Source: Streptomyces sp. TLI_146 (lineage in GTDB: Bacteria > Actinomycetota > Actinomycetes > Streptomycetales > Streptomycetaceae). Taken from it: 64,000 bases of DNA. A program made the position numbers and the translations under genes. The DNA lies in contig NZ_PJMX01000001.1 of the NCBI RefSeq assembly GCF_002846415.1, forward strand, positions 5,704,001-5,768,000. Direction: 5' to 3'. Below, piece after piece: positions 1-8,221 of this stretch (positions are counted from its first letter, which is position 1; the number at the start of each line of letters is the position of its first letter). Below the pieces are notes generated by a model, which saw only the letters and a list, made by a program, of their open reading frames with translations, did no database searches and was not told where the DNA came from.

Positions 1-536
1 ACTACACGGCCGTGCTGATGCCCGTCGTGCTGGCCGCCATGACCGACGCGCTCGCCCCCTACCGGCGCACCGGCGACGCCCTCGCCCGCCGCCACGTACG
101 CGCCTCGCTCGCCACCACTGCGGCCGTCACCCTGGTCCTGATCCCGTCCTTCCCGCTCGCCCAGCTCGTCCACCGCTCCACCTGGCGCTCCACCGCGCAC
201 ATCGCCGCCGCCCGCGACCTGCTGCGCCGCATCCCCGACGGCGCCACCGTCGCCGCCTCCAACCGCCTGGTGCCCCAGCTCACTTCCCGTACCGACGTGG
301 TGCTCTTCCCGACCTACCCGGTCCACTGGCGGCTGTACGACACCGGCGCGGCGGTGCCCCCGCCGACCGCCCAGTGGATCCTCTACGACCGGGTGCCCGC
401 CGAGTCCTGGCCCTACCCACCGGGCTACTGGCCCTACCCGAAGGACCGTCAGGAAGCCGAGCTGGCCAAGGCGGAGCAGGCCTACGGGTACCGGGTCGTG
501 GCCCAGCGGGACGGAATCACCCTGCTCAGACGTTGA
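1..536 (+). CDS. DUF2079 family membrane protein, C-terminal part (5' end outside window)
   Basis: The reading frame is open from the window edge (first full codon at 3) to a TGA at 534-536, giving about 177 visible residues. The start Y-T-A-V-L-M-P and the later stretch on ransom-like phrases 'VAASNRLVPQLTSR' and 'WPYPPGYWPYP' match the C-terminal half of DUF2079 proteins, large polytopic membrane proteins of actinobacteria with resemblance to glycosyltransferase-C folds. One hydrophobic segment (around residues 40-55) and an extracytoplasmic tail are visible. The biochemical role of the family is not established. It ends 34 nt before the HxlR gene. Family assignment rests on pattern recognition of the tail only. 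Confidence 0.7.
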   Translation, partial: YTAVLMPVVLAAMTDALAPYRRTGDALARRHVRASLATTAAVTLVLIPSFPLAQLVHRSTWRSTAHIAAARDLLRRIPDGATVAASNRLVPQLTSRTDVVLFPTYPVHWRLYDTGAAVPPPTAQWILYDRVPAESWPYPPGYWPYPKDRQEAELAKAEQAYGYRVVAQRDGITLLRR

Positions 537-570
537 GGACGGCGACGGACGTACGAGACGAGGGAGATCC

Positions 571-936
571 ATGGGCAGGCACACCAAGGGCGACGTCAGC
601 TACAGCTGCGGGCTCGACGCGGCGGTGGACGTGGTCGGCGGGAAGTGGAAGCCGCTGATCCTGTGGGCGCTGCACGACGGCACGTACCGCTTCGGCGAGC
701 TCAGGCGCCGGGTCGAGGGCGTCACCGAGAAGGTCCTCGTCCAGCAGCTGCGCGAGCTGGAGACCGACGGGATCGTCCACCGCGAGGTCTACGGGGAGGT
801 GCCGCCCCGGGTGGAGTACTCGCTGACGCCGCGCGGCCAGGCGCTCAACACGGCACTCACCCCCTTGGGTGAGTGGGGTGAGGCACACATGGAGTGGATC
901 CTGGAGGTGAAGACCGGCTCACGCAGTGTGGCCTGA
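571..936 (+). CDS. HxlR-family winged-helix transcriptional regulator
   Basis: This 121-residue protein has the length and layout of HxlR (MarR-like) regulators: an N-terminal Cys in 'SYSCGLDAAVDVVGGKWK' (Cys11), the family hallmark GGKWKPLIL at about residues 25-33, a recognition helix region around 'LVQQLRELETDGIV' and the wing 'PPRVEYSLTPRG'. Such proteins bind DNA as dimers and often sense electrophiles or redox change through the N-terminal Cys. The ATG follows a GGGAGA ribosome site. The target is unknown; an aldo/keto reductase lies convergently downstream. Family call is firm, function is inferred. Confidence 0.9.
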   Translation: MGRHTKGDVSYSCGLDAAVDVVGGKWKPLILWALHDGTYRFGELRRRVEGVTEKVLVQQLRELETDGIVHREVYGEVPPRVEYSLTPRGQALNTALTPLGEWGEAHMEWILEVKTGSRSVA

Positions 937-1044
937 GCCGGTCCGCACCGCCCTGACCTGCACGGTCAAAGAAGCGTTCCGGCATCGGGTCCCCCTTGTG
1001 GGTCAGCCGTGGGGGGTGCCTCCTCAGTGCCCCCGCGGTTTCGG

Positions 1045-1152
1045 AGCGTAGTTTCGGCATGCCGTGGCACCCAGGACCACTTACGAAGGGTTATGGTGGA
1101 AACCCCCCCTCGGGCCGGTCCGTATCCCCCCCACGGACCGGCCCGTTTTTCG
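1045..1152 (+). ncRNA. Candidate small RNA with two C7 runs, 6C-RNA-like
   Basis: The 276-nt gap between two convergent genes contains a possible -10 (TAGTTT, 1049-1054), a small CCAC/GTGG hairpin, a first run of seven C, then a 12-bp hairpin (GGGCCGGTCCGT pairing with ACGGACCGGCCC) whose loop contains seven C, closed by TTTTT. Two hairpins with at least six loop cytosines are the hallmark of the actinobacterial 6C RNA family. The second hairpin fits well; for the first, the C-run flanks rather than clearly sits inside the stem. It could instead be only the terminator of the HxlR gene. Confidence 0.4.
1111..1150 (+). terminator. Intrinsic terminator with C-rich loop
   Basis: GGGCCGGTCCGT pairs perfectly with ACGGACCGGCCC, followed by GTTTTT. 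It would end transcription from the HxlR side or from the candidate small RNA. Confidence 0.75.
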
Positions 1153-1212
1153 TCGGCACCGCTCGGTGCCGGTTCCTGTGGATCCGCTGTCAGTTGGCGA
1201 TCACCGGGGTGA

Positions 1213-2256
1213 TCAGCCGCGCCCGGCCCAGATGTTGGTGCCCGCGGTGTCCACGGCGAAGGTGTCGATCTCCTTCAACTCCTCGGCCGTCAGCGGCGGT
1301 CCGGCGAGCGCCGCCACGTTCTCCTCCAGCTGCTTCACGCTGGACGCGCCGATCAGCGCCGACGTCATCCGCGGGTCGCGCAGCACCCAGGCGATCGCCA
1401 GCTGGGCCAGCGACTGGCCGCGCCGGGCGGCGATGTCGTTCAGCCCGTTCAGCCGCCGGGTCACCTCGTCGCTGAGCAGCTGCGGGTCGAGCGACTTGCC
1501 CTGGGTGGCCCGCGAGCCCTCCGGGATGCCCTTCAGGTACTTATTGGTGAGCAGCCCCTGCGCCAGCGGCACGAAGGAGATGCAGCCCATCCCCGCCTCT
1601 TCGAGCGTGTCGAGCAGCCCGTCGTCCTCCGTCCAGCGGTTGATCATCGAGTACGACGGCTGGTGGATGAGCGCCGGGACGCCCATCTCCTTGAGGATCC
1701 GCGCGGCCTCGGCGGTCTGCTCGCTGGTGTACGAGGACACGCCCACGTACAGCGCCTTGCCCTGCTGGACGGCGGACGCCAGCGCGCCCATCGTCTCCTC
1801 CAGCGGGGTCTCCGGGTCGAAGCGGTGCGAGTAGAAGATGTCGACGTGGTCCAGGCCCATCCGGCGCAGCGAGGCGTCCAGCGAGGACAGCAGGTACTTG
1901 CGGGAGCCCCACTCTCCGTACGGGCCCGGGTGCATCAGATATCCGGCCTTGGTGGAAATGATCAGCTCGTCCCGGTACGCCCGGAAGTCCTGGCCGAAAA
2001 TCTTCCCGAAGTTGAGCTCGGCTGAGCCGGGCGGCGGGCCGTAGTTGTTGGCCAGATCGAAGTGGGTGACACCGAGGTCGAAGGCGCGGCGCAGGATCGC
2101 GCGCTGCGACTCCAGGGAGCGGTCGTCGCCGAAGTTGTGCCACAGGCCCAGGGAGAGCGCGGGCAGCCTGAGGCCGCTGCGGCCGGTCCGCCGGTACTCC
2201 ATGGAGTCGTAGCGGTGCTCGGCGGCCAGGTAGTGGAGGGGGAGTGATTCAGTCAC
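1213..2256 (-). CDS. Aldo/keto reductase, YghZ/L-glyceraldehyde-3-phosphate reductase type
   Basis: The protein (347 aa) is a soluble NADPH-dependent AKR barrel. It shows the AKR start 'MEYRRTGRSGLRLPALSLG', the catalytic Asp/Tyr region 'FDLANNYGPPPGSAE' (residues about 65-80), Lys in 'ISTKAGYL', and His in 'VDIFYSHRFDPETPLEET'. The long 'LWHNFGDD' and 'GPPPGSAE' insert is typical of the AKR14/YghZ group that reduces L-glyceraldehyde 3-phosphate and methylglyoxal. I chose the GTG at 2256 because homologues begin about 20 residues before MEYRR; the frame remains open far upstream, but that part overlaps the divergent prenyltransferase gene. Substrate is inferred. Confidence 0.88.
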   Translation of the reverse strand: MTESLPLHYLAAEHRYDSMEYRRTGRSGLRLPALSLGLWHNFGDDRSLESQRAILRRAFDLGVTHFDLANNYGPPPGSAELNFGKIFGQDFRAYRDELIISTKAGYLMHPGPYGEWGSRKYLLSSLDASLRRMGLDHVDIFYSHRFDPETPLEETMGALASAVQQGKALYVGVSSYTSEQTAEAARILKEMGVPALIHQPSYSMINRWTEDDGLLDTLEEAGMGCISFVPLAQGLLTNKYLKGIPEGSRATQGKSLDPQLLSDEVTRRLNGLNDIAARRGQSLAQLAIAWVLRDPRMTSALIGASSVKQLEENVAALAGPPLTAEELKEIDTFAVDTAGTNIWAGRG

Positions 2257-2418
2257 GTTTCCCTGCTTATCACGGACTTGTGACAGGCCGAGTTGGGCCG
2301 CTGTGACCCGTCCGCAGTACTGTGCCTTCCTCGGGGGTGCCCCCAGGCCCGTCAGGCACTGGGCGAGGGCCGTGCGATGCCGCGGCGGCCCCCGGAAGCA
2401 ATCGAGAGGGTGGAATCG

Positions 2419-3180
2419 GTGAACTTGCGCGACCTGGTGTACGGGCTCTACGCACGCCGGGTGGAAGGCCGCCTCGACCACGACCAGGTGCCCAAGCACA
2501 TCGGCGTCATCCTGGACGGGAACCGGCGCTGGGCGAAGGCGTCCGGCGGCAGCCCCGAACAGGGGCACCAGGCGGGCGCGAGCAAGATCCACGAGCTGCT
2601 CGGCTGGTGTGCCGAGACGGACGTCGAGGTCGTGACGCTCTGGATGCTGTCCACGGACAACCTGGACCGGCCCGACAACGAGCTGGTCCCGCTCCTGGGC
2701 ATCATCGAGGGCGTGGTGCGCGATCTGGCGGCGGACGGCCGCTGGCGCGTCCACCACGTCGGCACGATGGACCTGCTGCCCGCGCGGACGCAGTCGGTAC
2801 TCAAGGAGGCCGAGCAGGCCACCCATGACGTCGGCGGGATACTCGTCAACGTCGCCGTGGGCTACGGCGGCCGTCAGGAGATCGCGGACGCGGTCCGCTC
2901 GCTGATCCTGGACGCCGCGTCCAAGGGGACCAGCTTCGAGGAACTGGCCGAGATCGTCGACGTCGACCACATCTCGGAGCACCTCTACACCCGCGGCCAG
3001 CCCGACCCGGACCTGGTGATCCGCACCAGCGGCGAGCAGCGGCTGTCCGGATTCATGCTGTGGCAGTCCGCTCACTCCGAGTACTACTTCTGCGAAGTGT
3101 TCTGGCCCGCCTTCCGCAAGGTCGACTTCCTGCGCGCACTGCGCGACTACGCGGCGCGCCACCGGCGGTACGGGACCTGA
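2419..3180 (+). CDS. Short-chain isoprenyl (cis-prenyl) transferase, UppS family
   Basis: The 253-residue protein is a Z-prenyl diphosphate synthase. It carries the catalytic 'HIGVILDGNRRWAK' motif near residues 22-35 (Asp for pyrophosphate/Mg binding), 'TLWMLSTDNLDRP', the 'VNVAVGYGGRQEI' block, and the C-terminal 'LVIRTSGEQRLSGFMLWQ' plus 'SEYYF' signature. Proteins beginning NLRDLVYGLYARR resemble the mycobacterial Rv1086 (Z,E-farnesyl diphosphate synthase) group rather than the longer undecaprenyl enzyme; Streptomyces usually has both. The GTG start at 2419 has GAGAGGG about 8 nt upstream and agrees with homologues; in-frame codons extend further upstream. Product chain length is inferred. 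Confidence 0.88.
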   Translation: MNLRDLVYGLYARRVEGRLDHDQVPKHIGVILDGNRRWAKASGGSPEQGHQAGASKIHELLGWCAETDVEVVTLWMLSTDNLDRPDNELVPLLGIIEGVVRDLAADGRWRVHHVGTMDLLPARTQSVLKEAEQATHDVGGILVNVAVGYGGRQEIADAVRSLILDAASKGTSFEELAEIVDVDHISEHLYTRGQPDPDLVIRTSGEQRLSGFMLWQSAHSEYYFCEVFWPAFRKVDFLRALRDYAARHRRYGT

Positions 3181-3486
3181 TCCGTCCCCTCATGTCCCAC
3201 CACGTCACGATCCGTTCCGACGGGTCCTGACCGGGAGTCGATCCCTTTGGTCCCCACCAAGCGCATATGCCTGTGCATGGCCGCGCTTGTTCGAGGGAAT
3301 ACCCCCTCCAGTTGAACGGCCAGAAGTGGCCGCTCACCCGGGAGGCCCTTTGCACCAGGACGCGCGTGCACAGTGCACGGACGGAGCGGAGGGCCGGAGC
3401 TCGGCCCGCGCATCGTGGCCACAGCCCGGCCCCCACCCCCGCGACGCCGTCGCACCCCGACCTCTTCCGAGGGGGTACGTCCTTCC
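3181..3486. other. Intergenic region upstream of the PhoH gene, no gene seen
   Basis: This 306-nt gap holds no convincing coding frame. It contains a short perfect hairpin CGGCCA-GAAG-TGGCCG and the palindrome GTGCAC-A-GTGCAC (3366-3378), either of which could be regulatory, and a GAGGGGG ribosome site at 3469-3475 for the next gene. No clear -35/-10 pair was recognised. Confidence 0.5.
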
Positions 3487-4809
3487 GTGGTGACCAGCAC
3501 AAAGCGCCGCATGCCCGACCGGCGCACCTACGTCCTCGACACCAGCGTCCTGCTGGCCGACCCCAACGCCATGGCCCGGTTCGACGAGCACGAAGTGGTG
3601 CTCCCGATCGTCGTGGTCACGGAACTGGAGGCGAAGAGGCACCATCCGGAACTCGGCTATTTCGCCCGTCAGGCCCTGCGCCTGCTCGACGACTTCCGGG
3701 TCCGGTACGGCCGCCTCGACGCACCCATCCCGCTGGGCGACCTCGGCGGCACGCTCCGCGTCGAGCTCAACCATTCTGATCCCGGCGTGCTGCCCGCCGG
3801 CTACAGGTTGGGGGACAACGACTCACGGATCCTCGCCGTCGCCCGCAATCTCCAGGCCGAGGGGTACGACGTCACCGTCGTCTCCAAGGACCTGCCGCTG
3901 CGGATCAAGGCGTCGTCGGTAGGCCTGCTCGCCGAGGAGTACCGGGCGGAACTGGCCATCACCGACTCGGGCTTCAGCGGAATGTCCGAACTGTCGCTCT
4001 CGGGCGAGCAGGTGGACCTTCTCTACGAGGAGGAGACGCTGTACGTGCCGGAGGCCGCGGGCCTGCCGGTGCACAACGGCCTGGTGCTCCAGTCAGAGCG
4101 GGGCAAGGCCCTGGGCCGCGTCACGGCCGACGGCAACGTCAAGCTGGTGCGGGGCGACCGGGAGGCGTTCGGCCTGCGCGGCCGCAGTGCCGAGCAGCGC
4201 ATCGCGCTCGACCTGCTGCTCGACCCGGACGTCGGCATCGTGTCGATGGGCGGCCGGGCCGGCACCGGCAAGTCCGCGCTGGCCCTCTGCGCGGGCCTGG
4301 AAGCGGTCCTGGAGCGCCGCCAGCACAAGAAGGTGATGGTCTTCCGCCCGCTGTACGCGGTGGGCGGCCAGGAGCTCGGCTATCTGCCCGGCTCCGAGGC
4401 CGAGAAGATGGGCCCGTGGGCGCAGGCGGTGTTCGACACGCTGTCGGCGGTCACCACGCGCGAGGTGATCGAGGAGGTGACGTCGCGCGGCATGCTGGAG
4501 GTCCTGCCGCTCACCCACATCCGCGGCCGCTCCCTGCACGACGCGTTCGTGATCGTGGACGAGGCCCAGTCGCTCGAACGGAACGTCCTGCTGACCGTGT
4601 TGTCCCGGATCGGGGCGAATTCACGGGTGGTGCTCACCCATGACGTGGCCCAGCGGGACAACCTGAGGGTCGGCCGGTACGACGGAGTGGTCGCCGTCGT
4701 GGAGAAGCTGAAGGGCCATCCGCTCTTCGCGCACGTCACCCTCACCCGCTCCGAGCGGTCGCAGATCGCCGCACTGGTGACCGAAATGCTGGAGGACGGC
4801 CAGATCTGA
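3487..4809 (+). CDS. PIN domain-PhoH ATPase
   Basis: The 440-residue protein joins an N-terminal PIN ribonuclease domain (residues about 10-145; acidic residues in 'VLDTSVLLADP', 'VVTELEAKRHH' and 'LGDNDSRILAVA') to a PhoH-type P-loop ATPase (about 240-435) with Walker A 'GRAGTGKSALA' and Walker B-like 'AFVIVDEAQS'. PIN-PhoH (PhoH2) proteins are RNA-unwinding and RNA-cleaving enzymes in mycobacteria; the physiological role in Streptomyces is unclear. Two adjacent GTG codons (3487, 3490) follow GAGGGGG; I took the first because homologues start V-V/M-V-T-S-T-K. It is followed by a strong terminator, so it is probably monocistronic. Confidence 0.92.
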   Translation: MVTSTKRRMPDRRTYVLDTSVLLADPNAMARFDEHEVVLPIVVVTELEAKRHHPELGYFARQALRLLDDFRVRYGRLDAPIPLGDLGGTLRVELNHSDPGVLPAGYRLGDNDSRILAVARNLQAEGYDVTVVSKDLPLRIKASSVGLLAEEYRAELAITDSGFSGMSELSLSGEQVDLLYEEETLYVPEAAGLPVHNGLVLQSERGKALGRVTADGNVKLVRGDREAFGLRGRSAEQRIALDLLLDPDVGIVSMGGRAGTGKSALALCAGLEAVLERRQHKKVMVFRPLYAVGGQELGYLPGSEAEKMGPWAQAVFDTLSAVTTREVIEEVTSRGMLEVLPLTHIRGRSLHDAFVIVDEAQSLERNVLLTVLSRIGANSRVVLTHDVAQRDNLRVGRYDGVVAVVEKLKGHPLFAHVTLTRSERSQIAALVTEMLEDGQI

Positions 4810-4822
4810 TCCCGTATGCCCC

Positions 4823-4872
4823 AAAGGGCGCCGCCCGCGAAGCCGTTGAGCTTAGCCGGGCGGCGCCTTTTC
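4823..4872 (+). terminator. Intrinsic terminator after PIN-PhoH gene
   Basis: An 11-bp perfect stem (GGCGCCGCCCG with CGGGCGGCGCC) is flanked by AAA and TTTT, giving a classical bidirectional hairpin. Confidence 0.85.
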
Positions 4873-5176
4873 GTGTGCCCGATCCGGCAAAACCCCTGGG
4901 GCGGAGGGGATGTGAGGTTTCACACGCAACGGGGAATTGCCTTGCGGCATCGCTCTCCGGCAGAGTCTTGCATCCGTCAGGCCCCGCATACGGCACACCT
5001 GTACCTCGTAACTCAATAGCGTCGCCGTATGCCGCCCGAGCACCACGCGGCGCTCCCGCAAGGGAGTTGCCCACCGGGTCAGTTCCTCCCGTGACCTGAG
5101 CAGTTGGGAGGAGAGAGCCAGGGGCACGATTGCGTCCGTCAGGTCACCAGTGCGGGCGCTGCTGGAAGGAAACCGT
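4873..5176 (+). promoter_or_regulatory. Leader region of the secreted transglycosylase gene with 9-bp inverted repeat
   Basis: About 300 nt precede the next gene without any convincing gene. GTGACCTGA (5091-5099) and TCAGGTCAC (5139-5147) form a perfect inverted repeat enclosing a purine-rich GGGAGGAGAGAGCC segment, about 30 nt before the start codon. Cell-wall hydrolase genes of streptomycetes often have long structured leaders, including cyclic-di-AMP riboswitches; I looked for the conserved riboswitch core and did not find it, so this is recorded only as a structured leader. Confidence 0.45.
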
Positions 5177-5866
5177 GTGAGCCGGATCTCGGTCCGGGGA
5201 TTCGCGGTGGCGTCAGCCACTGCGGTCACCACCGTCGGTGCCGTCGTCGGCGTTGCCTCGGGCGCGCCGCAGTCCACCTCGAACGACAACGTCGAGGCGA
5301 CCGCTGCCGACACGACGCTTCTTGCGGACATACCCGCGGGCCAGCAGGCCCAGGTGCAGACCGCGTCCCTGACGCAGCAGGCGGACGCGCAGTCCGCCCA
5401 GGCGAGCGCCGCGGCGAAGAAGTCCGCCGAAGAGGCCGCCCGCCTCCAGGCCGCCAAGGACGCCAAGTCCAAGAAGGAGTCGGCGGACGAGAAGGCGAAG
5501 GAGCGTGAGCAGGAGCAGATCGCCAGCCGGTCCGCGACCCGCGACCCCGCCTCGTTCCCGCAGCAGAGCTCCTACACGGTGGAGCAGGTCAAGGCCATCG
5601 CCCGGCAGATCGTGCCGGCCGACCAGTTCCAGTGCTTCAGCAACATCGTGAACCACGAGTCGACCTGGAACTACCTCGCGGTCAACTCCAGTTCCGGTGC
5701 GTACGGCCTGGTCCAGGCGCTGCCCGGGTCCAAGATGTCCTCGGTGGGCTCGGACTGGCGGACCAACCCGGCCACGCAGATCAAGTGGGGCCTGAACTAC
5801 ATGAACTCCAGCTACCACAGCCCGTGTGGCGCCTGGTCGTTCTGGCAGGCCAACAGCTGGTACTAG
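5177..5866 (+). CDS. Secreted lytic transglycosylase (SLT-like domain)
   Basis: The 229-residue product has an N-terminal export signal (hydrophobic stretch about residues 8-28), an Ala/Lys/Glu-rich coiled-coil linker (about 60-125, strongly charged), and a C-terminal lysozyme-like domain (about 132-229) with the catalytic Glu161 in 'NIVNHESTWNYLA' and the SLT block 'SSGAYGLVQALPGSKM'. It would cleave peptidoglycan glycan strands outside the membrane. The GTG start at 5177 has GGAAGGA 6 nt upstream. The long structured leader suggests post-transcriptional control. The small domain ending 'CGAWSFWQANSWY' is common among Streptomyces secreted transglycosylases. Family is clear; exact cleavage specificity is not. 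Confidence 0.88.
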   Translation: MSRISVRGFAVASATAVTTVGAVVGVASGAPQSTSNDNVEATAADTTLLADIPAGQQAQVQTASLTQQADAQSAQASAAAKKSAEEAARLQAAKDAKSKKESADEKAKEREQEQIASRSATRDPASFPQQSSYTVEQVKAIARQIVPADQFQCFSNIVNHESTWNYLAVNSSSGAYGLVQALPGSKMSSVGSDWRTNPATQIKWGLNYMNSSYHSPCGAWSFWQANSWY

Positions 5867-5898
5867 GGCACAATCTTTGCCCAGGGCAACTCAACCTT

Positions 5899-5935
5899 TC
5901 GAAGCCCCTCGCCGTCCTTCGGTGAGGGGCTTTGC
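5899..5935 (+). terminator. Intrinsic terminator after transglycosylase gene
   Basis: AAGCCCCTC (5902-5910) pairs with GAGGGGCTT (5924-5932), followed by a short T stretch; an outer GGGCAA/TTGCCC pair extends the stem. Confidence 0.75.
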
Positions 5936-6015
5936 CCGTGTACGGTCGGAGGCGACGACTCCGGGTGGGGGGAGTGGTGGGGACGCGCGGCGGGGGAAAG
6001 GGAAACGGCGGCATC

Positions 6016-7464
6016 ATGTCGAAAGTGCCGGGGCTGCTCGGAGCGCTGGGCGCCGGTCTGACCCGTATGGGAGAGCGGCTGGACGAACGCCGCGTCGAGA
6101 CCGAGGCGCGGGCGGACGCGGGCCTGGACGAACCGGGCCGTCCGGCGAGCAGTGACGATTCGGCAGACGGTTCGGCAGTAGCGGCAGGGGTTCCTTCGCA
6201 GGTGTCCGCCGAGGCTTCCTCGCAGACGTCCGCCGCGGTTCGTACGCAGGCGTCCGCCGCCCCGGGGGCCGAGGAAGCAGCCGCCGAAAGCGCCACCGGC
6301 TCCGCCCGGCAGGCCGCCCCCGACCACGTCCCCGCACCTCCCGCCTACGCCCCCGCCGTCGCCGCGCGGCCCGACCCCGTGGCCGCCGTGCCGTGGGGGA
6401 TGCGGGTTGCCGCCGAGATCGGCTGGCGGCTGCTCGTGCTCGCGGGCACGCTGTGGGTGCTGATGCGGGTCATCAGCGCCGTACGGCTCGTGGTCCTCGC
6501 GTTCGTCGCCGCGCTGTTCATCACCGCGCTGCTCCAGCCGACCGTCTCCCGGCTCACCCGCAAGGGCCTGCCCCGAGGCCTGGCGACCGCTGTCACCGCG
6601 ATCCTGGGCTTCATCGTGATGGGCCTGATCGGCTGGTTCGTGGTCTGGCAGGTCATGGACAACCTGGACACGCTCTCCGACAAGGTCAGAGCGGGCATCG
6701 AGGAGCTCAAGCGCTGGCTCCTCAACAGCCCGTTCCATGTCACCGAGGACCAGATCAACCAGGTCGCCAAGAACCTCAGCGACACCATCGGCCACAACAC
6801 CAACGAGATCACCTCGGCGGGCCTCCAGGGCGTGACCGTCCTCGTCGAGGTGCTCACCGGCATTCTGCTGGCGATGTTCTCGACGCTCTTCCTCCTCTAC
6901 GACGGGAAGAACATCTGGCACTGGGTGCTGCGGCTGGTCCCGGAGCAGGCCCGGCCGGCGATGGAGGGCGCGGGGCCGCGCGCCTGGCGCACGCTCACCG
7001 CGTATGTGCGGGGCACGGTGATAGTGGCTCTGATCGACGCGATCTTCATCGGCCTGGGGATCTACTTCCTGCACGTCCCCATGGCCGTGCCGCTGGCCGT
7101 CTTCATCTTCCTGTTCGCCTTCATCCCGCTGGTGGGCGCGGTGATCTCGGGCGCGCTCGCGGTGGTGGTCGCACTGGTCACCGAGGGTGTGTTCACGGCG
7201 GTGATGGTGCTGGCCGTGGTGCTCCTGGTGCAGCAGATCGAGGGCCATGTGCTCCAGCCGTTTATTCTGGGCCGCGCGGTCCGCGTCCATCCGCTCGCCG
7301 TGGTGCTCTCGGTCGCCGCGGGCGGCCTGATCGGCGGGATCGGGGGCTCGGTGGTGGCGGTGCCGCTGGTGGCGGTGACGAACACGGTGGTGGGGTATCT
7401 GCGGGCCACGGCGAGGGAGAACGCGCTGCGGAGCGCGGCGCCGCCGTCCCCGGCGGAGGAGTAG
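6016..7464 (+). CDS. AI-2E family transporter (DUF20/PerM-like membrane protein)
   Basis: The 482-residue protein starts with a soluble, Ala/Ser-rich, low-complexity region (about 1-125) and continues into a PerM/YdiK-type membrane domain (about 135-470) with roughly eight hydrophobic segments, for example 'LLVLAGTLWVLMRVISAVRLVVLAFVAALF' split over two helices and 'AVFIFLFAFIPLVGAVISG'. The family motif PLVGA(x)I and 'QQIEGHVLQPFILGRAVRVHPLAVVLS' are clear. Family members are linked to autoinducer-2 export or Na+/H+ antiport; the substrate here is unknown. The ATG at 6016 was chosen because upstream codons overlap the preceding terminator. A hairpin plus repeat element follows. Confidence 0.88.
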   Translation: MSKVPGLLGALGAGLTRMGERLDERRVETEARADAGLDEPGRPASSDDSADGSAVAAGVPSQVSAEASSQTSAAVRTQASAAPGAEEAAAESATGSARQAAPDHVPAPPAYAPAVAARPDPVAAVPWGMRVAAEIGWRLLVLAGTLWVLMRVISAVRLVVLAFVAALFITALLQPTVSRLTRKGLPRGLATAVTAILGFIVMGLIGWFVVWQVMDNLDTLSDKVRAGIEELKRWLLNSPFHVTEDQINQVAKNLSDTIGHNTNEITSAGLQGVTVLVEVLTGILLAMFSTLFLLYDGKNIWHWVLRLVPEQARPAMEGAGPRAWRTLTAYVRGTVIVALIDAIFIGLGIYFLHVPMAVPLAVFIFLFAFIPLVGAVISGALAVVVALVTEGVFTAVMVLAVVLLVQQIEGHVLQPFILGRAVRVHPLAVVLSVAAGGLIGGIGGSVVAVPLVAVTNTVVGYLRATARENALRSAAPPSPAEE

Positions 7465-7475
7465 GTGCTCGTTCG

Positions 7476-7661
7476 CCTGCGGGTCCGCTGTGGCTGGTCG
7501 CGCAGTTCCCCGCGCCCCTGAAGGGGCACCCATCCTGCGCAGCGAGAAAGGCCCCCGCCGACGTGATGTCGACGGGGGCCTTCGCGTACGTACGGCGCTC
7601 CGTGGTGCCTGCTTTTGGGGGCGCGGGGAACTGCGCGAGCAACCCACCACCGGCCCGCAGG
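7476..7661. repeat. Interspersed inverted-repeat element, copy A
   Basis: The arms CGCGCAGTTCCCCGCGCCCC (7499-7518) and its reverse complement (7618-7637) flank an internal terminator hairpin. The flanking sequence CCTGCGGGTCCGCTGTGGCTGGT on the left is mirrored imperfectly on the right. Three further copies lie at about 9901, 28431 and 34445. This copy sits between the convergent AI-2E and ahpD genes and lacks the outer arms seen in the other copies. Confidence 0.85.
7548..7583 (+). terminator. Hairpin nested inside repeat copy A
   Basis: AAGGCCCCCGCCGAC pairs with GTCGACGGGGGCCTT with a single mismatch; it can serve both convergent genes. Confidence 0.75.
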
Positions 7662-7672
7662 CAACCACGTAC

Positions 7673-8206
7673 CTACTCGGCCAGCACGGACTCCGCGTCC
7701 AGCGTGACGCCCACCGCCTGGATCACCGAGGCGATCTTGAAGGCTTCCTGGATCGTCTCGCGGTCGACGCCCGCCTTGCGCAGGACCTGCTCGTGCGAGT
7801 CCAGGCACTGGCCGCAGCCGTTGACCGCGGAGACGGCCAGCGACCACAGCTCGAAGTCGACCTTCTCCACGCCCGGGTTGCCGATGACGTTCATCCGCAG
7901 ACCGGCCCGCAGCGTGCCGTACTCCGGGTCGGAGAGCAGGTGGCGGGTGCGGTAGAAGACGTTGTTCATCGCCATGACCGCGGCAGCGGCCTTCGCGGCG
8001 GTGTACGCCTCGGGGGAGAGGTTGGCCTTGGCCTCGGGCTCCAGCTCGCGCAGGACCTTCGGCGAGCGCGCGGCGATGGCGCAGGCGAGGACCGTGCCCC
8101 ACAGCTGCTGGGCCGGGAGCTCGCTGTTGCCGATGACCGAGCCGAGGTTCAGCTTCAGGTCCTTGGCGTAGTCCGGCAGGGCGGACTTCAGTTCGTCGAG
8201 AGCCAT
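7673..8206 (-). CDS. ahpD: Alkyl hydroperoxide reductase AhpD
   Basis: The 177-residue protein is a carboxymuconolactone-decarboxylase-fold alkylhydroperoxidase. The catalytic centre 'NGCGQCLDSHEQ' places Cys131, Cys134 and His138 in the order required for AhpD, which recycles AhpC and itself reduces peroxides using lipoamide-linked electrons in the cytoplasm. Length and the N-terminal 'ALDELKSALPDYAKDLKLNL' agree with streptomycete and mycobacterial AhpD. It starts 15 nt after ahpC and is clearly co-transcribed with it; the divergent oxyR is the expected regulator. Confidence 0.96.
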   Translation of the reverse strand: MALDELKSALPDYAKDLKLNLGSVIGNSELPAQQLWGTVLACAIAARSPKVLRELEPEAKANLSPEAYTAAKAAAAVMAMNNVFYRTRHLLSDPEYGTLRAGLRMNVIGNPGVEKVDFELWSLAVSAVNGCGQCLDSHEQVLRKAGVDRETIQEAFKIASVIQAVGVTLDAESVLAE

Positions 8207-8221
8207 GTCAGGTCAGTCCGT

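Noticed and set aside
3366..3378. Palindrome GTGCAC-A-GTGCAC upstream of the PhoH gene as an operator
   Set aside because: Short, no second copy nearby and no regulator candidate; recorded only in the gap description.
4873..5176. Cyclic-di-AMP (ydaO-type) riboswitch before the transglycosylase gene
   Set aside because: The conserved core segments and pseudo-symmetric layout could not be found; only a simple inverted repeat is present.
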